Below, in pieces: positions 1-8,922 of a DNA stretch of 32,359 nt. The translations under genes were made by a program, and so were the position numbers. This DNA comes from Bradyrhizobium sp. (GTDB taxonomy: Bacteria > Pseudomonadota > Alphaproteobacteria > Rhizobiales > Xanthobacteraceae), in contig NZ_JADGRI010000014.1 in the NCBI RefSeq assembly GCF_017881085.1, forward strand, positions 1 through 32,359. Direction: 5' to 3'. Each line of letters opens with the position of its first letter. Within the stretch, counting starts at the first letter, position 1. Under the pieces are notes generated by a model. The model saw only the letters and a list, made by a program, of their open reading frames with translations, ran no database searches and was not told the DNA's origin.

Positions 1-1560
1 AGCATCGCCACCGACGCCAAGGGCGTCATTCAGATCTTCAACGTCGGCGCCGAGCGGATGCTCGGCTACACCGCCGCCGACGTCATGAACAAGATCACGC
101 CGGCTGACATCTCCGATCCGCCGGAGCTGATCGCGCGCGCCAAGGCCTTGAGCGTCGAGTTTGCGACCCCGATCACGCCGGGCTTCGAGGCCCTGGTGTT
201 CAAGGCTTCGCGCGGGATCGAGGATATCTATGAGCTGACCTATATCCGCAAGGACGGCAGCCGGTTCGGAGCGGTGGTGTCGGTGACGGCGCTGCGCGAT
301 GCGCAGGACGTCATCATCGGCTATTTGCTGATCGGTACCGACAACACCGCGCGCCAGCAGGCGGAAGAGGCGCTGCTCAAGGCGGGGGCGCTGCAGAGCG
401 CGATCTTCAACAGCGCCAACTTCTCCAGCATCGCCACCGACGCCAAGGGCGTCATTCAGATTTTCAACGTCGGCGCCGAGCGGATGCTCGGCTACACCGC
501 TGCCGAAGTGATGAACAAGATCACGCCGGCCGACATCTCCGATCCGCAGGAGTTGATCGCGCGCGCCAAGGCGCTGAGCGTCGAACTCGGAACCCCGATC
601 ACGCCGGGTTTCGAGGCTCTGGTGTTCAAGGCCTCGCGCGGGATCGAGGATATCTACGAGCTGACCTATATCCGCAAGGATGGCAGCCGGTTCCCGGCGG
701 TGGTGTCGGTCACGGCGCTGCGCGATGCGCAGGACGCCATCATCGGCTATCTGCTGATTGGCACCGAGCTCAAGGCGGGGGCGTTGCAGAGCGCGATCTT
801 CAACAGCGCCAACTTCTCCAGCATTGCCACCGACGCCAAGGGCGTCATACAGATCTTCAATGTCGGCGCCGAGCGGATGCTCGGTTACACCGCTGCCGAA
901 GTGATGAACAAGATCACGCCGGCCGACATCTCCGATCCGCAGGAGTTGATCGCACGCGCCAAGGCGCTGAGCGTCGAACTCGGCACCACGATTGCGCCGG
1001 GGTTCGAGGCCCTGGTGTTCAAGGCCTCGCGCGGGATCGAGGACATCTACGAGCTGACCTATATCCGCAAGGATGGCAGCCGGTTCCCCGCAGTGGTGTC
1101 GGTCACGGCGCTGCGCGACGCACAGGACGCCATCATCGGTTATCTGCTGATTGGCACCGAGCTCAAGGCGGGGGCGCTGCAGAGCGCAATCTTCAACAGC
1201 GCCAATTTCTCCAGCATCGCCACCGACGCCAAGGGAGTCATTCAGATCTTCAACGTCGGCGCCGAGCGGATGCTTGGTTACGCCGCCGCCGACGTGATGA
1301 ACAAGATCACGCCGGCTGACATTTCCGATCCGCCGGAGCTGATCGCGCGCGCCAAGGCCTTGAGCGTCGAGTTCGCGACCCCGATCACGCCGGGCTTCGA
1401 GGCTCTGGTGTTCAAGGCCTCGCGCGGGATCGAGGACATCTACGAGCTGACCTATATCCGCAAGGATGGCAGCCGGTTCCCTGCGGTGGTGTCGGTCACG
1501 GCGCTGCGCGACGCGCAGGGCACCATCATCGGTTATCTGCTGATAGGCACCGACAACACC
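1..1560 (+). repeat. Tandem in-frame PAS-domain repeats, four copies (starting at 1, 427, 820, 1213; periods 426, 393, 393 nt)
   Basis: The string agcat(c/t)gccaccgacgccaag recurs at 1, 427, 820 and 1213, with near-identical nucleotide sequence between. The 33-nt difference in the first period is an 11-aa linker (DNTARQQAEEA) missing from copies 2 and 3. Confidence 0.95.
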
Positions 1561-3480
1561 GCGCGCAAGCTGGTCGAGGAAGAGCAAAAAAAGTCCGATC
1601 AACGCCTGCGCGACCAGCAATTCTACACCCGCTCGCTGATCGAATCCAACATCGACGCGATCATGACCACCGATCCGTCCGGCATCATCACCGACGTCAA
1701 CAAGCAGATGGAGGCGCTTACCGGCTGCACGCGCGATGAGTTGATCGGTGCGCCGTTCAAGGGATATTTCACCGATCCGGAGCGAGCCGAGGCGGCGATC
1801 AAGCGCGTGCTGAGCGAAAAGTCGGTCACCGACTACGAACTGACGGCGCGCGCGCGCGACGGCAAGCAGACGGTAGTGTCCTACAATGCGACCACCTTTT
1901 ACGACCGGAACCGTACGCTGCAGGGCGTTTTCGCCGCGGCGCGCGACGTCACGGAGCGCAAGCGTGTGGAGGCCGAACTGCAGCAGGCCAAGGCCGCCGC
2001 CGAGAGCGCGAGCCGGACCAAATCGGATTTTCTCGCGAGCATGAGTCATGAGATCCGGACGCCGATGAATGCGATCATGGGCATCGCCGATCTGCTCGCG
2101 AAGACGGCGCTCTCGCCGGAGCAGGACAAGTATGTGCAGATATTTCGCCGCGCCGGCGACAACCTGCTGAATCTCATCAACGACATCCTGGATCTCTCCA
2201 AGGTCGAAGCCTCACAGCTGGAGCTAGAGCGGACCGGCTTCTCGCTGAACGACCATTTGGAGAAGGTGACGGAGATGGTGGCGGCCCGGGCCGATGAAAA
2301 GGGGCTCTCCCTTGTCTGCGAGATCGCTCCGGATGTGCCCACCGACCTGGTTGGTGATCCGACACGGCTGCGGCAGGTGCTGCTCAACTTGATCGGAAAC
2401 GCGATCAAGTTCACGCAATCCGGCGGTGTGTCGCTGCGGGTCGCACCGGATGCGGATTCGTCCATTCCGACCGCATTGCGGTTCACCGTCTCGGACACCG
2501 GCATCGGTATTCCGGACGAGAAATTGGCGCGGGTGTTTGAACGCTTCACGCAAGCTGACTCGTCCACCACGCGCAGGTTCGGGGGCTCGGGGTTGGGGCT
2601 CACGATTTCGAAGCGGCTGGTGGAACTGATGGGTGGGCGTATCTGGGTCGAAAGTGAGGTCGGGAAAGGCAGCGTGTTTGCTTTTGCCGTGCCATTCGAG
2701 ATCTCGGCGACGGTTCACCGGCCGACGGTGGCGCCGATCGGGACGGGTCCGGAGCCGGCGCTGCCGGCGCTGCATATTCTTCTGGTCGAGGACTCCCCCG
2801 ACAACCGAACCATCACGATGGCCTATCTGGAGGACACGCCGTACCAGGTCGAAATTGCCGAAAATGGGGCCATCGCCTGCAAAAAGTTTACAGCGGGAAA
2901 CTATGACCTTGTCCTGATGGACCGGCAAATGCCGGTCATGGATGGCCTGACGGCGACGCGGGCGATTCGCGCGTGGGAACAAGCGAACGATCGGCCGCCC
3001 ACGCCGATCATCGCACTGACGGCCGCCGCCTTGAAGGGGGATCGAGAAAAGTGTCTGGCAGCCGGATGCACGGCTTTCCTGACAAAACCGATCAAACAGG
3101 ACGTGCTGCTGCAAGCGATCAAGGAGCACTCCCGGGTCGCGCTTACGCCATCGGAAGCGGAAGAAAGCCGGTTGGATCCGATCCTCCTGCGCGTGAAACC
3201 AACATTGGCAAACCGGATCCCTGCGTATCTGCTGAACTGCAGGCAGAACGTCGTGGTGATGCTGGACGCTTTGGATCGGGTCGACTTTGAGACCGTGACG
3301 AGTCTGGGGCACCAGATGAGGGGTTCCGGGGGCGCCTTCGGATTTCAGGCCATCACAGACATCGGCGCCGCGCTTCAGCAGGCTGGCGAGAGCGCCGACA
3401 GCGATGTGTCGCGCAAGTGGGTGGGGGAATTGTCCAACTTTCTGGACGGTATCGGCACCGATGTCCGCGTTGGGCCATAG
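1..3480 (+). CDS. Hybrid sensor histidine kinase (5'-truncated by window): at least 4 tandem PAS repeats + 1 divergent PAS + HisKA/HATPase + REC + Hpt
   Basis: Frame 1 is open from base 1 (SIATDAKGVIQIFNVGAERMLGY...), so the listed ATG at 58 is internal. Motifs: H-box FLASMSHEIRTPMNAIMG, DTGIGIP and GGSGLGL ATP-binding boxes, receiver LLVEDSPDNR...LMDRQMPVMDG...LTKPIK, C-terminal Hpt-like GHQMRGSGGAFGF. Confidence 0.95.
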   Translation, partial: SIATDAKGVIQIFNVGAERMLGYTAADVMNKITPADISDPPELIARAKALSVEFATPITPGFEALVFKASRGIEDIYELTYIRKDGSRFGAVVSVTALRDAQDVIIGYLLIGTDNTARQQAEEALLKAGALQSAIFNSANFSSIATDAKGVIQIFNVGAERMLGYTAAEVMNKITPADISDPQELIARAKALSVELGTPITPGFEALVFKASRGIEDIYELTYIRKDGSRFPAVVSVTALRDAQDAIIGYLLIGTELKAGALQSAIFNSANFSSIATDAKGVIQIFNVGAERMLGYTAAEVMNKITPADISDPQELIARAKALSVELGTTIAPGFEALVFKASRGIEDIYELTYIRKDGSRFPAVVSVTALRDAQDAIIGYLLIGTELKAGALQSAIFNSANFSSIATDAKGVIQIFNVGAERMLGYAAADVMNKITPADISDPPELIARAKALSVEFATPITPGFEALVFKASRGIEDIYELTYIRKDGSRFPAVVSVTALRDAQGTIIGYLLIGTDNTARKLVEEEQKKSDQRLRDQQFYTRSLIESNIDAIMTTDPSGIITDVNKQMEALTGCTRDELIGAPFKGYFTDPERAEAAIKRVLSEKSVTDYELTARARDGKQTVVSYNATTFYDRNRTLQGVFAAARDVTERKRVEAELQQAKAAAESASRTKSDFLASMSHEIRTPMNAIMGIADLLAKTALSPEQDKYVQIFRRAGDNLLNLINDILDLSKVEASQLELERTGFSLNDHLEKVTEMVAARADEKGLSLVCEIAPDVPTDLVGDPTRLRQVLLNLIGNAIKFTQSGGVSLRVAPDADSSIPTALRFTVSDTGIGIPDEKLARVFERFTQADSSTTRRFGGSGLGLTISKRLVELMGGRIWVESEVGKGSVFAFAVPFEISATVHRPTVAPIGTGPEPALPALHILLVEDSPDNRTITMAYLEDTPYQVEIAENGAIACKKFTAGNYDLVLMDRQMPVMDGLTATRAIRAWEQANDRPPTPIIALTAAALKGDREKCLAAGCTAFLTKPIKQDVLLQAIKEHSRVALTPSEAEESRLDPILLRVKPTLANRIPAYLLNCRQNVVVMLDALDRVDFETVTSLGHQMRGSGGAFGFQAITDIGAALQQAGESADSDVSRKWVGELSNFLDGIGTDVRVGP

Positions 3481-3525
3481 GCGTAGATCGGCTTGCGCCG
3501 GTGGCACCGGCTGCAGGCGGCCGGC

Positions 3526-3927
3526 TCAACCGGCCTGTTCGAGCCGCGTATCGATCTCCTGCCTGAGCGAGACGAAGTCGATCGGCTTGGTCAACAGCCC
3601 GCTCGCGCCGCTTTCGATCGCCTTGCGTTTGGTTTCGGGATCGCCGTAGGCGGTGATCATGATGACGGGCACGTCGGGCCGCATTGCCCTGACCTTGGGC
3701 AGCATTTCGAGGCCGGTCATGCCGGGCATGTTGATGTCCGAAAGGATCAGGATCAGCGACTGCTCGATGGTGTCGGCAATGCGCGCCAGCGCGTCCGCCG
3801 CCGAAATCGCAAAATCCATCACGAAACGCTGCGCGCGCAGATCGCGCCGGAACTGCTGGCGGAACAGCGCCTCGACGTCGGGCTCATCGTCGACCACTAG
3901 AACCAGAACGCTCACGTCTGACCTCAC
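3526..3927 (-). CDS. Single-domain response regulator (REC only)
   Basis: VLVVDDEPDVEALFRQQF...LILILSDINMPGMTGLEML...MITAYGD...GLLTKPIDF; 133 aa, no output domain. GTG start overlaps the upstream kinase stop (GTGA). Confidence 0.9.
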   Translation of the reverse strand: MRSDVSVLVLVVDDEPDVEALFRQQFRRDLRAQRFVMDFAISAADALARIADTIEQSLILILSDINMPGMTGLEMLPKVRAMRPDVPVIMITAYGDPETKRKAIESGASGLLTKPIDFVSLRQEIDTRLEQAG

Positions 3928-6900
3928 TCCTTGTCTGAAAATCTGCTTGTCCGCGGCAGGACGATCCTGAATTCGGTGAACGCTCCGGGCTCCGTCTCGA
4001 CGTCGATCCTGCCACCGTGTTGTTTCACGATGATGTCGTGGCTCATCGAGAGGCCGAGCCCGGTCCCTTCACCGGCCGGCTTGGTCGTAAAGAACGGGTT
4101 GAACATCTTTTCCTTCACCTCCGGCGGGATTCCGGTGCCGTTGTCGCGGATGCGGATTTCCACGGTGTCGCCGAGATTGCGCGTGGCTGCGGTCACCACC
4201 GGCTCGAAGCCGGAACCGCCATTCTCCGTCATGCGCTTGGTGACGGCATAAAATCCGTTCGCGATCAAATTCAGGAAGACGCGGGTGATCTCCTGTGGAA
4301 ACAATTCGATCGTGCCCGCCATCTCGTCGAAGTCGCGCTGCAGGGTCACGTTGAATTGCGGCTTCTCGGCGCGGGCGCCGTGATAGGCGAGGTTGAGACT
4401 CTCATCCAGCAGCGCGTTGATATCGGCGGGCCGGTGCTCGCCGGAACCTTCGCGCGAATGCAGCAGCATATTCTTGACAATGGAGTCGGCGCGCTTGCCG
4501 TGCTGGACCACCCGTTCGAGATTGTCCTTCAGCATGCGCGTCAGTTCGTCGACTTCCTCCCGCATCTTGCCGGTGAGCGAAGCGGACCCGAGCAGATCAT
4601 TGAGTTCGTCGGTCAGCTCCGCCGAAAGTGCTGCAAAGTTGTTGACAAAATTGAGCGGGTTCTTGATCTCGTGCGCGATGCCCGCGGTGAGCTGGCCGAG
4701 CGAAGCGAGCTTTTCGGTCTGCACCAGGCGGTCCTGGGCGGTGCGCAAATCGTCGAGGGAAGCGGCGAGCTCCTTGGTGCGCGCCTGCACCTCGTCGAAT
4801 AGACGCACGTTGCCGATCGCGATCACCGCCTGGTCGGCAAAGGTCTGCAACAACGCGATTTGCTTGTCGCTGAATGGCTGAACCTCTGTGCGGCGCAGCA
4901 GGATCGTTCCGATGCTCTCATTCTCGCGCAGCAGGGGTACGCTCAAGATAGTGCGGATGCCAGGGGAGCCTGTGTGCCGCGATAATTCCATGCTCTCGGG
5001 GAACTCGGCGCCTTCGCTTGACAGCATGTCATGCACATGGATATGCCTCTGATCCACGAACGCCCGTCCGGCGGTCCAGTCGCGACTGATCGGCCATTTT
5101 TCCAGATTGATTCCGATCGGACCGTGATGAGCGCTGAAGCGCAGGCTGTCACCGTCTTTGAGAAGCACGACGGCATCATAGGCCTCGCAAAGCTCGCAGG
5201 CGCTTTCGACAATGGCATTGAGCACCGGCCCGACATCGGTCGGCGAAGAGGCAATCACCCGGAGAATATTGCCGCTGCCGGTCTGGTAGGTCAGAGCCTC
5301 GGAAAGATCGTCGGTGCGCTGCCGGACTTGGTCGAAGAGGCGTACGTTTTCAATGGCGATTACGGCCTGGTCAGCAAAGGTGGTGAGGAGATCGATCTGT
5401 TTTGGCGTGAACGGCTCTACCCGTTGGCGCGCCAACACGATCGTTCCAATGGGTTCGTTCTCGCGAAGCAGCGGCACACATAGCGCGGTGTGCTGACGGG
5501 CAAGCGAAGTCGATTCTCGTAGCGTGTATTCCGGATCGGTGGCCGTATCGAGGATGTGCACGGTGCGTCGCTCAAGCACGGCGCGGCCGGTGAGGGTACC
5601 CCTATCCACGGTCAGCGGGTGATTCTTCAGAAAATCGATGTATTCGCTGGAATAGCCAACGGCGGCACCAGCGCGATAGACGGCGCCCTCGCGGCGCATG
5701 ATGAAGGCCATCTCGGCGTCGCACAGGCGCGCGGCGGTGTGCACCAGCGTGTCGAGTACGGGCTGAAGATCGAAGGTCGAGCGGCTGATTGTCTTGAGCA
5801 CATCACTGACCGCGGTCTGCTGCTGCAGCGATTCCGTGAGGTCGTTCGTCTTCGCCTGCACCTCGTCGAACAGCCGCACGTTCTCGATGGCGATCAGGGC
5901 CTGGTCGGCGAAGGTCCGAACCAGCTGGATATGTTGCTCGGCAAACTTCCCCGGCTCCTTTCGAGTGACGCTGATCATGCCGATCGGTGTGCCGTTGCTC
6001 ATCAGCGGCGTGAACAACATGCTGCGATAGCCGCGCAATCGCGCCAATTCCCTGTTCAGGTTTGGCACGTCTTCCGCTTCGGTGTCGGTGAACTGTACCG
6101 TCTTTCCGTCGCGAACCAGCATGAACGGAGGAAACCTGGATATTGGACCGGGAAACGATGCTTTCAAGGCAGCGTCCGCCGTCGGGTTCGTCGGGGTGAA
6201 GGCCGCCAGATGAAGCTCATCGCCGGTAAAGCGCAATACCGCGGTCGAAAAGCCGCCGATCAGCCTGTTGGCGCTGGCTGCTATGGCCTCGAACACCGGC
6301 TGCACGTCCGACGGCGAACTAGCGATCACCTTCAGGATGTTGGCGGTAGCGGTCTGGCGCTCCAGCGTTTCCTTTGTCTCGTTGAACAGCCGGGCATTCT
6401 CGATGGCGATCACGGCCTGGTCGGCAAAACTTTGCTGGAGCGCAAGCTCCTCGCCCGTGAAGGGTATGGGCCGGTCGCGGAAGACGATGAGAGCGCCGAT
6501 CGCGCGACCCTCGCGCCGCAGCGGCGTGCCGGCGATGACGCGGGTGCCTGCGGCGCGCGCCAGCGGCGGACCTGGCCAGTCGGCCATCGCGGCATCGACA
6601 TTGTCCAGGTCGGGAATGTGAATCTGCCGGTTCTCGCTCACGACCGTGCCCGGGAGGTTAGGGCCTCCAATCCGTAGCTGTTCCGCGGATACTTTGGCGC
6701 CGATGCGTTTCGATCCGTCACCGACGCGGATGGTTTTTCCCCATTCGTTGCCGTCGGCGATCAGAACCGTGACGCTGGGAGCGTCGAACAGGCGGGCAGT
6801 GGTTTCCGCGATTTGCTGCAGCGACTGCTCGGCGTCGCCCGGCGCGCTGGCGATGGTGCGCAGGATTTCGGCGCCCGCCGTCTGGCGGTCCCGCGCGGCA

Positions 6901-6971
6901 CGCAGCTCGGCCTGCAGCCGGACATTCTCCCGCTCGAGATCGGCCACCATGTCCGGGGAAAGCGTGGTCAT
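3924..6971 (-). CDS. Sensor histidine kinase with four GAF domains
   Basis: Four repeats of the type '(S)xxDVxPVxxAI...SVPLLRENExIGTI...FADQAVIAIENVRLF', then LGQLTAGIAHEIKNPLNFVNNF, DNGTGIPPEV, GTGLGLSMSHDIIVKQHGG. Confidence 0.93.
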   Translation of the reverse strand: MTTLSPDMVADLERENVRLQAELRAARDRQTAGAEILRTIASAPGDAEQSLQQIAETTARLFDAPSVTVLIADGNEWGKTIRVGDGSKRIGAKVSAEQLRIGGPNLPGTVVSENRQIHIPDLDNVDAAMADWPGPPLARAAGTRVIAGTPLRREGRAIGALIVFRDRPIPFTGEELALQQSFADQAVIAIENARLFNETKETLERQTATANILKVIASSPSDVQPVFEAIAASANRLIGGFSTAVLRFTGDELHLAAFTPTNPTADAALKASFPGPISRFPPFMLVRDGKTVQFTDTEAEDVPNLNRELARLRGYRSMLFTPLMSNGTPIGMISVTRKEPGKFAEQHIQLVRTFADQALIAIENVRLFDEVQAKTNDLTESLQQQTAVSDVLKTISRSTFDLQPVLDTLVHTAARLCDAEMAFIMRREGAVYRAGAAVGYSSEYIDFLKNHPLTVDRGTLTGRAVLERRTVHILDTATDPEYTLRESTSLARQHTALCVPLLRENEPIGTIVLARQRVEPFTPKQIDLLTTFADQAVIAIENVRLFDQVRQRTDDLSEALTYQTGSGNILRVIASSPTDVGPVLNAIVESACELCEAYDAVVLLKDGDSLRFSAHHGPIGINLEKWPISRDWTAGRAFVDQRHIHVHDMLSSEGAEFPESMELSRHTGSPGIRTILSVPLLRENESIGTILLRRTEVQPFSDKQIALLQTFADQAVIAIGNVRLFDEVQARTKELAASLDDLRTAQDRLVQTEKLASLGQLTAGIAHEIKNPLNFVNNFAALSAELTDELNDLLGSASLTGKMREEVDELTRMLKDNLERVVQHGKRADSIVKNMLLHSREGSGEHRPADINALLDESLNLAYHGARAEKPQFNVTLQRDFDEMAGTIELFPQEITRVFLNLIANGFYAVTKRMTENGGSGFEPVVTAATRNLGDTVEIRIRDNGTGIPPEVKEKMFNPFFTTKPAGEGTGLGLSMSHDIIVKQHGGRIDVETEPGAFTEFRIVLPRTSRFSDKE

Positions 6972-7151
6972 TCACTCAATTCCGTTCGCGCCGGGCCTGT
7001 GGCGGCGCAGCACCCAACCAACACGCCGGTCCGGGCGCCGGGCTCACGGGTTGGCCGGCAAATCCGGCAGAAAAGCACCTGATTATTTCACCCCGGACGC
7101 ACCCGGGCTAGCGCCATCTTTGGTCGCGGTTAAGCCGAAGGGCCGTCGAAC

Positions 7152-8786
7152 TCAGGTCCCGGGTCTCGAAACCTCGGTTTCCTTGGAGGTGATGAATTCC
7201 AGCAGCACCGGGATGCCTTCCCGGGTCTTCTGGATGCCGCGCTTAATCGCCGGGATGATATCTTCCGGTTTCGTCACGCGCTCGCCATGGCCGCCGAAGG
7301 CCCGTGCCATGGCGGCGTAGTCGCCGGAGATATCGGTGGAACGATATTTCTCGGTCGAAATCGGCATCACTTTCAATTCGATCGCCATGCTGAAATTGTT
7401 CAGGAGAATGGACATGATCGGGATCCGCTCGCGCACCGCCGTCTCGAAATCCATGCCGGTAAAGCCGATCGCGGCATCGCCCCAGACGTTGACGCAGAGC
7501 TTTTCCGGTTTTGCGAGTTTGGCGCCCATGGCGAGCCCGAGCCCATAGCCGAGCTGGGTGGTCTTGCCCCATCCGATATAAGACAGCGGCTCGACCGCCT
7601 TCCAGAACGGCGACAACTGGTCGCGCGGACTGCCGGCATCATGGGTGATGATGGTGTTGTGGATGTCGACGGCGTGCTGCAGATCCCAGAGCACGCGATA
7701 GGGATTCAACGGCGCGTCGTTGCTGGTGAGCTTCGGCATCCATTTCGCCAGCCACTCCTGATGCGAGGCGGCGATCTCGGCGGCGACGGCGGACGCGTCG
7801 CGGTCAGACGTCACGCTCTTGCCGATCTCCTCCAGCAGCGCGTCGAGAACCAGGGAAGCGTCACCAACCAGCCCGATCTGGGCCTCGACATCCTTGTTGA
7901 GATGCGCGGGGTCCAGCGTCGAATGGATGATGGTCTTGCCCTTCGGCATGGCGATGCCGAACGACGTCTCCGTGAACGAGCAGCCGATGCCGAAGATCAC
8001 GTCGGCCTGCTCCAGGAATTTCGGCACCGCGCGCGGGACCGCAAGCCCGCCTGAGCCGAGCGACAGCGGGTGCGTCTCCGGGAAGGACGATTTGCCGCCG
8101 AGGCTCGACGTGACGGGGATGGCGAGCCGTTCGGCGAGCCGCTTGAGCTGCGGCCATGCTTGCGCGTAATGTACGCCCTGGCCGGCATAGATCACCGGCC
8201 GCCTGGCCGAGATCAACAGCGCCGCCGCTTCCTTCACATGCACGGGATCGGCGCCGTAGCGGGTGCGCAGCACCGGGGTGTAGTTCAAGGGCTCCGGCAC
8301 TTCCTCGTTCCACATGTCGGCCGGGATTTCCACGATGACCGGTCCGCCGCGGCCGTTTTTCAACTTGGTGAAGGCGCGGCGGAAGATGTTGCCGACTTCG
8401 GCGGCGAGGTTGATCGGCTCGGAAGACTTCGAAAATGCCTTCATCGCCTGGCTGGAATTGAAGTTCGGATCGATATTGGCCAACCGCCGCGCATAGCCCA
8501 TCGGCAACACCAGCACCGGCACGGATTCGCCGTAGCATTGCGCCACGCCGCCCATGGCGTTTTCCGCGCCGGGGCCGTGCTGCATGCAGAACGCGCCGAT
8601 GCTGCGCCCGGAGGTCACGCGGGAGATCGCGTCCGCCATGTGCAGGCCGATACGCTCCTGGCGCACCATCACGGGACGGATGTCGGCATTGGCTGCATAT
8701 TCAATGAGGTGATTGACCGGATAGCCGCAGAGGATTTCGATTCCCTCGCGCCTCATGATTTCCGCGATCGCGGTACCGAGTTTCAT
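7152..8786 (-). CDS. Thiamine-pyrophosphate-requiring enzyme, acetolactate-synthase-like
   Basis: MKLGTAIAEIMRREGIEILCGYPVNHLIEY...QHGPGAENAMGGVAQCYGESVPVLVL; ThDP-binding region GDAAIGFTGMDFETAVRERIPIMSILLNN. Start moved to the ATG at 8786, which has GGGAGGAATAGGC just upstream; the ORF track start (8879) looks too long. Confidence 0.88.
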   Translation of the reverse strand: MKLGTAIAEIMRREGIEILCGYPVNHLIEYAANADIRPVMVRQERIGLHMADAISRVTSGRSIGAFCMQHGPGAENAMGGVAQCYGESVPVLVLPMGYARRLANIDPNFNSSQAMKAFSKSSEPINLAAEVGNIFRRAFTKLKNGRGGPVIVEIPADMWNEEVPEPLNYTPVLRTRYGADPVHVKEAAALLISARRPVIYAGQGVHYAQAWPQLKRLAERLAIPVTSSLGGKSSFPETHPLSLGSGGLAVPRAVPKFLEQADVIFGIGCSFTETSFGIAMPKGKTIIHSTLDPAHLNKDVEAQIGLVGDASLVLDALLEEIGKSVTSDRDASAVAAEIAASHQEWLAKWMPKLTSNDAPLNPYRVLWDLQHAVDIHNTIITHDAGSPRDQLSPFWKAVEPLSYIGWGKTTQLGYGLGLAMGAKLAKPEKLCVNVWGDAAIGFTGMDFETAVRERIPIMSILLNNFSMAIELKVMPISTEKYRSTDISGDYAAMARAFGGHGERVTKPEDIIPAIKRGIQKTREGIPVLLEFITSKETEVSRPGT

Positions 8787-8922
8787 GCCTATTCCTCCCG
8801 AACGCTTGCCGATGTTGGGCCCGGCCTTTGCGGGATAGTTGGAACAGGAATCCGTCGGTTGGTAAAGCGTATCCGCCACTGCTGCCGGAAGCCCTGATAT
8901 GCATCATCCAGGCGCGTTGGCC

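Noticed and set aside
2224-3507. 427-aa minus-strand ORF opposite the hybrid kinase
   Set aside because: Antisense shadow of kinase/REC/Hpt coding sequence.
3497-3535. Two GC-rich hairpins at the convergent kinase/receiver gene ends
   Set aside because: Probably ordinary bidirectional termination; no T-tract, not worth a separate claim.
5556-6677. 373-aa plus-strand ORF opposite the GAF kinase
   Set aside because: Antisense shadow; the kinase on the other strand has unmistakable motifs.
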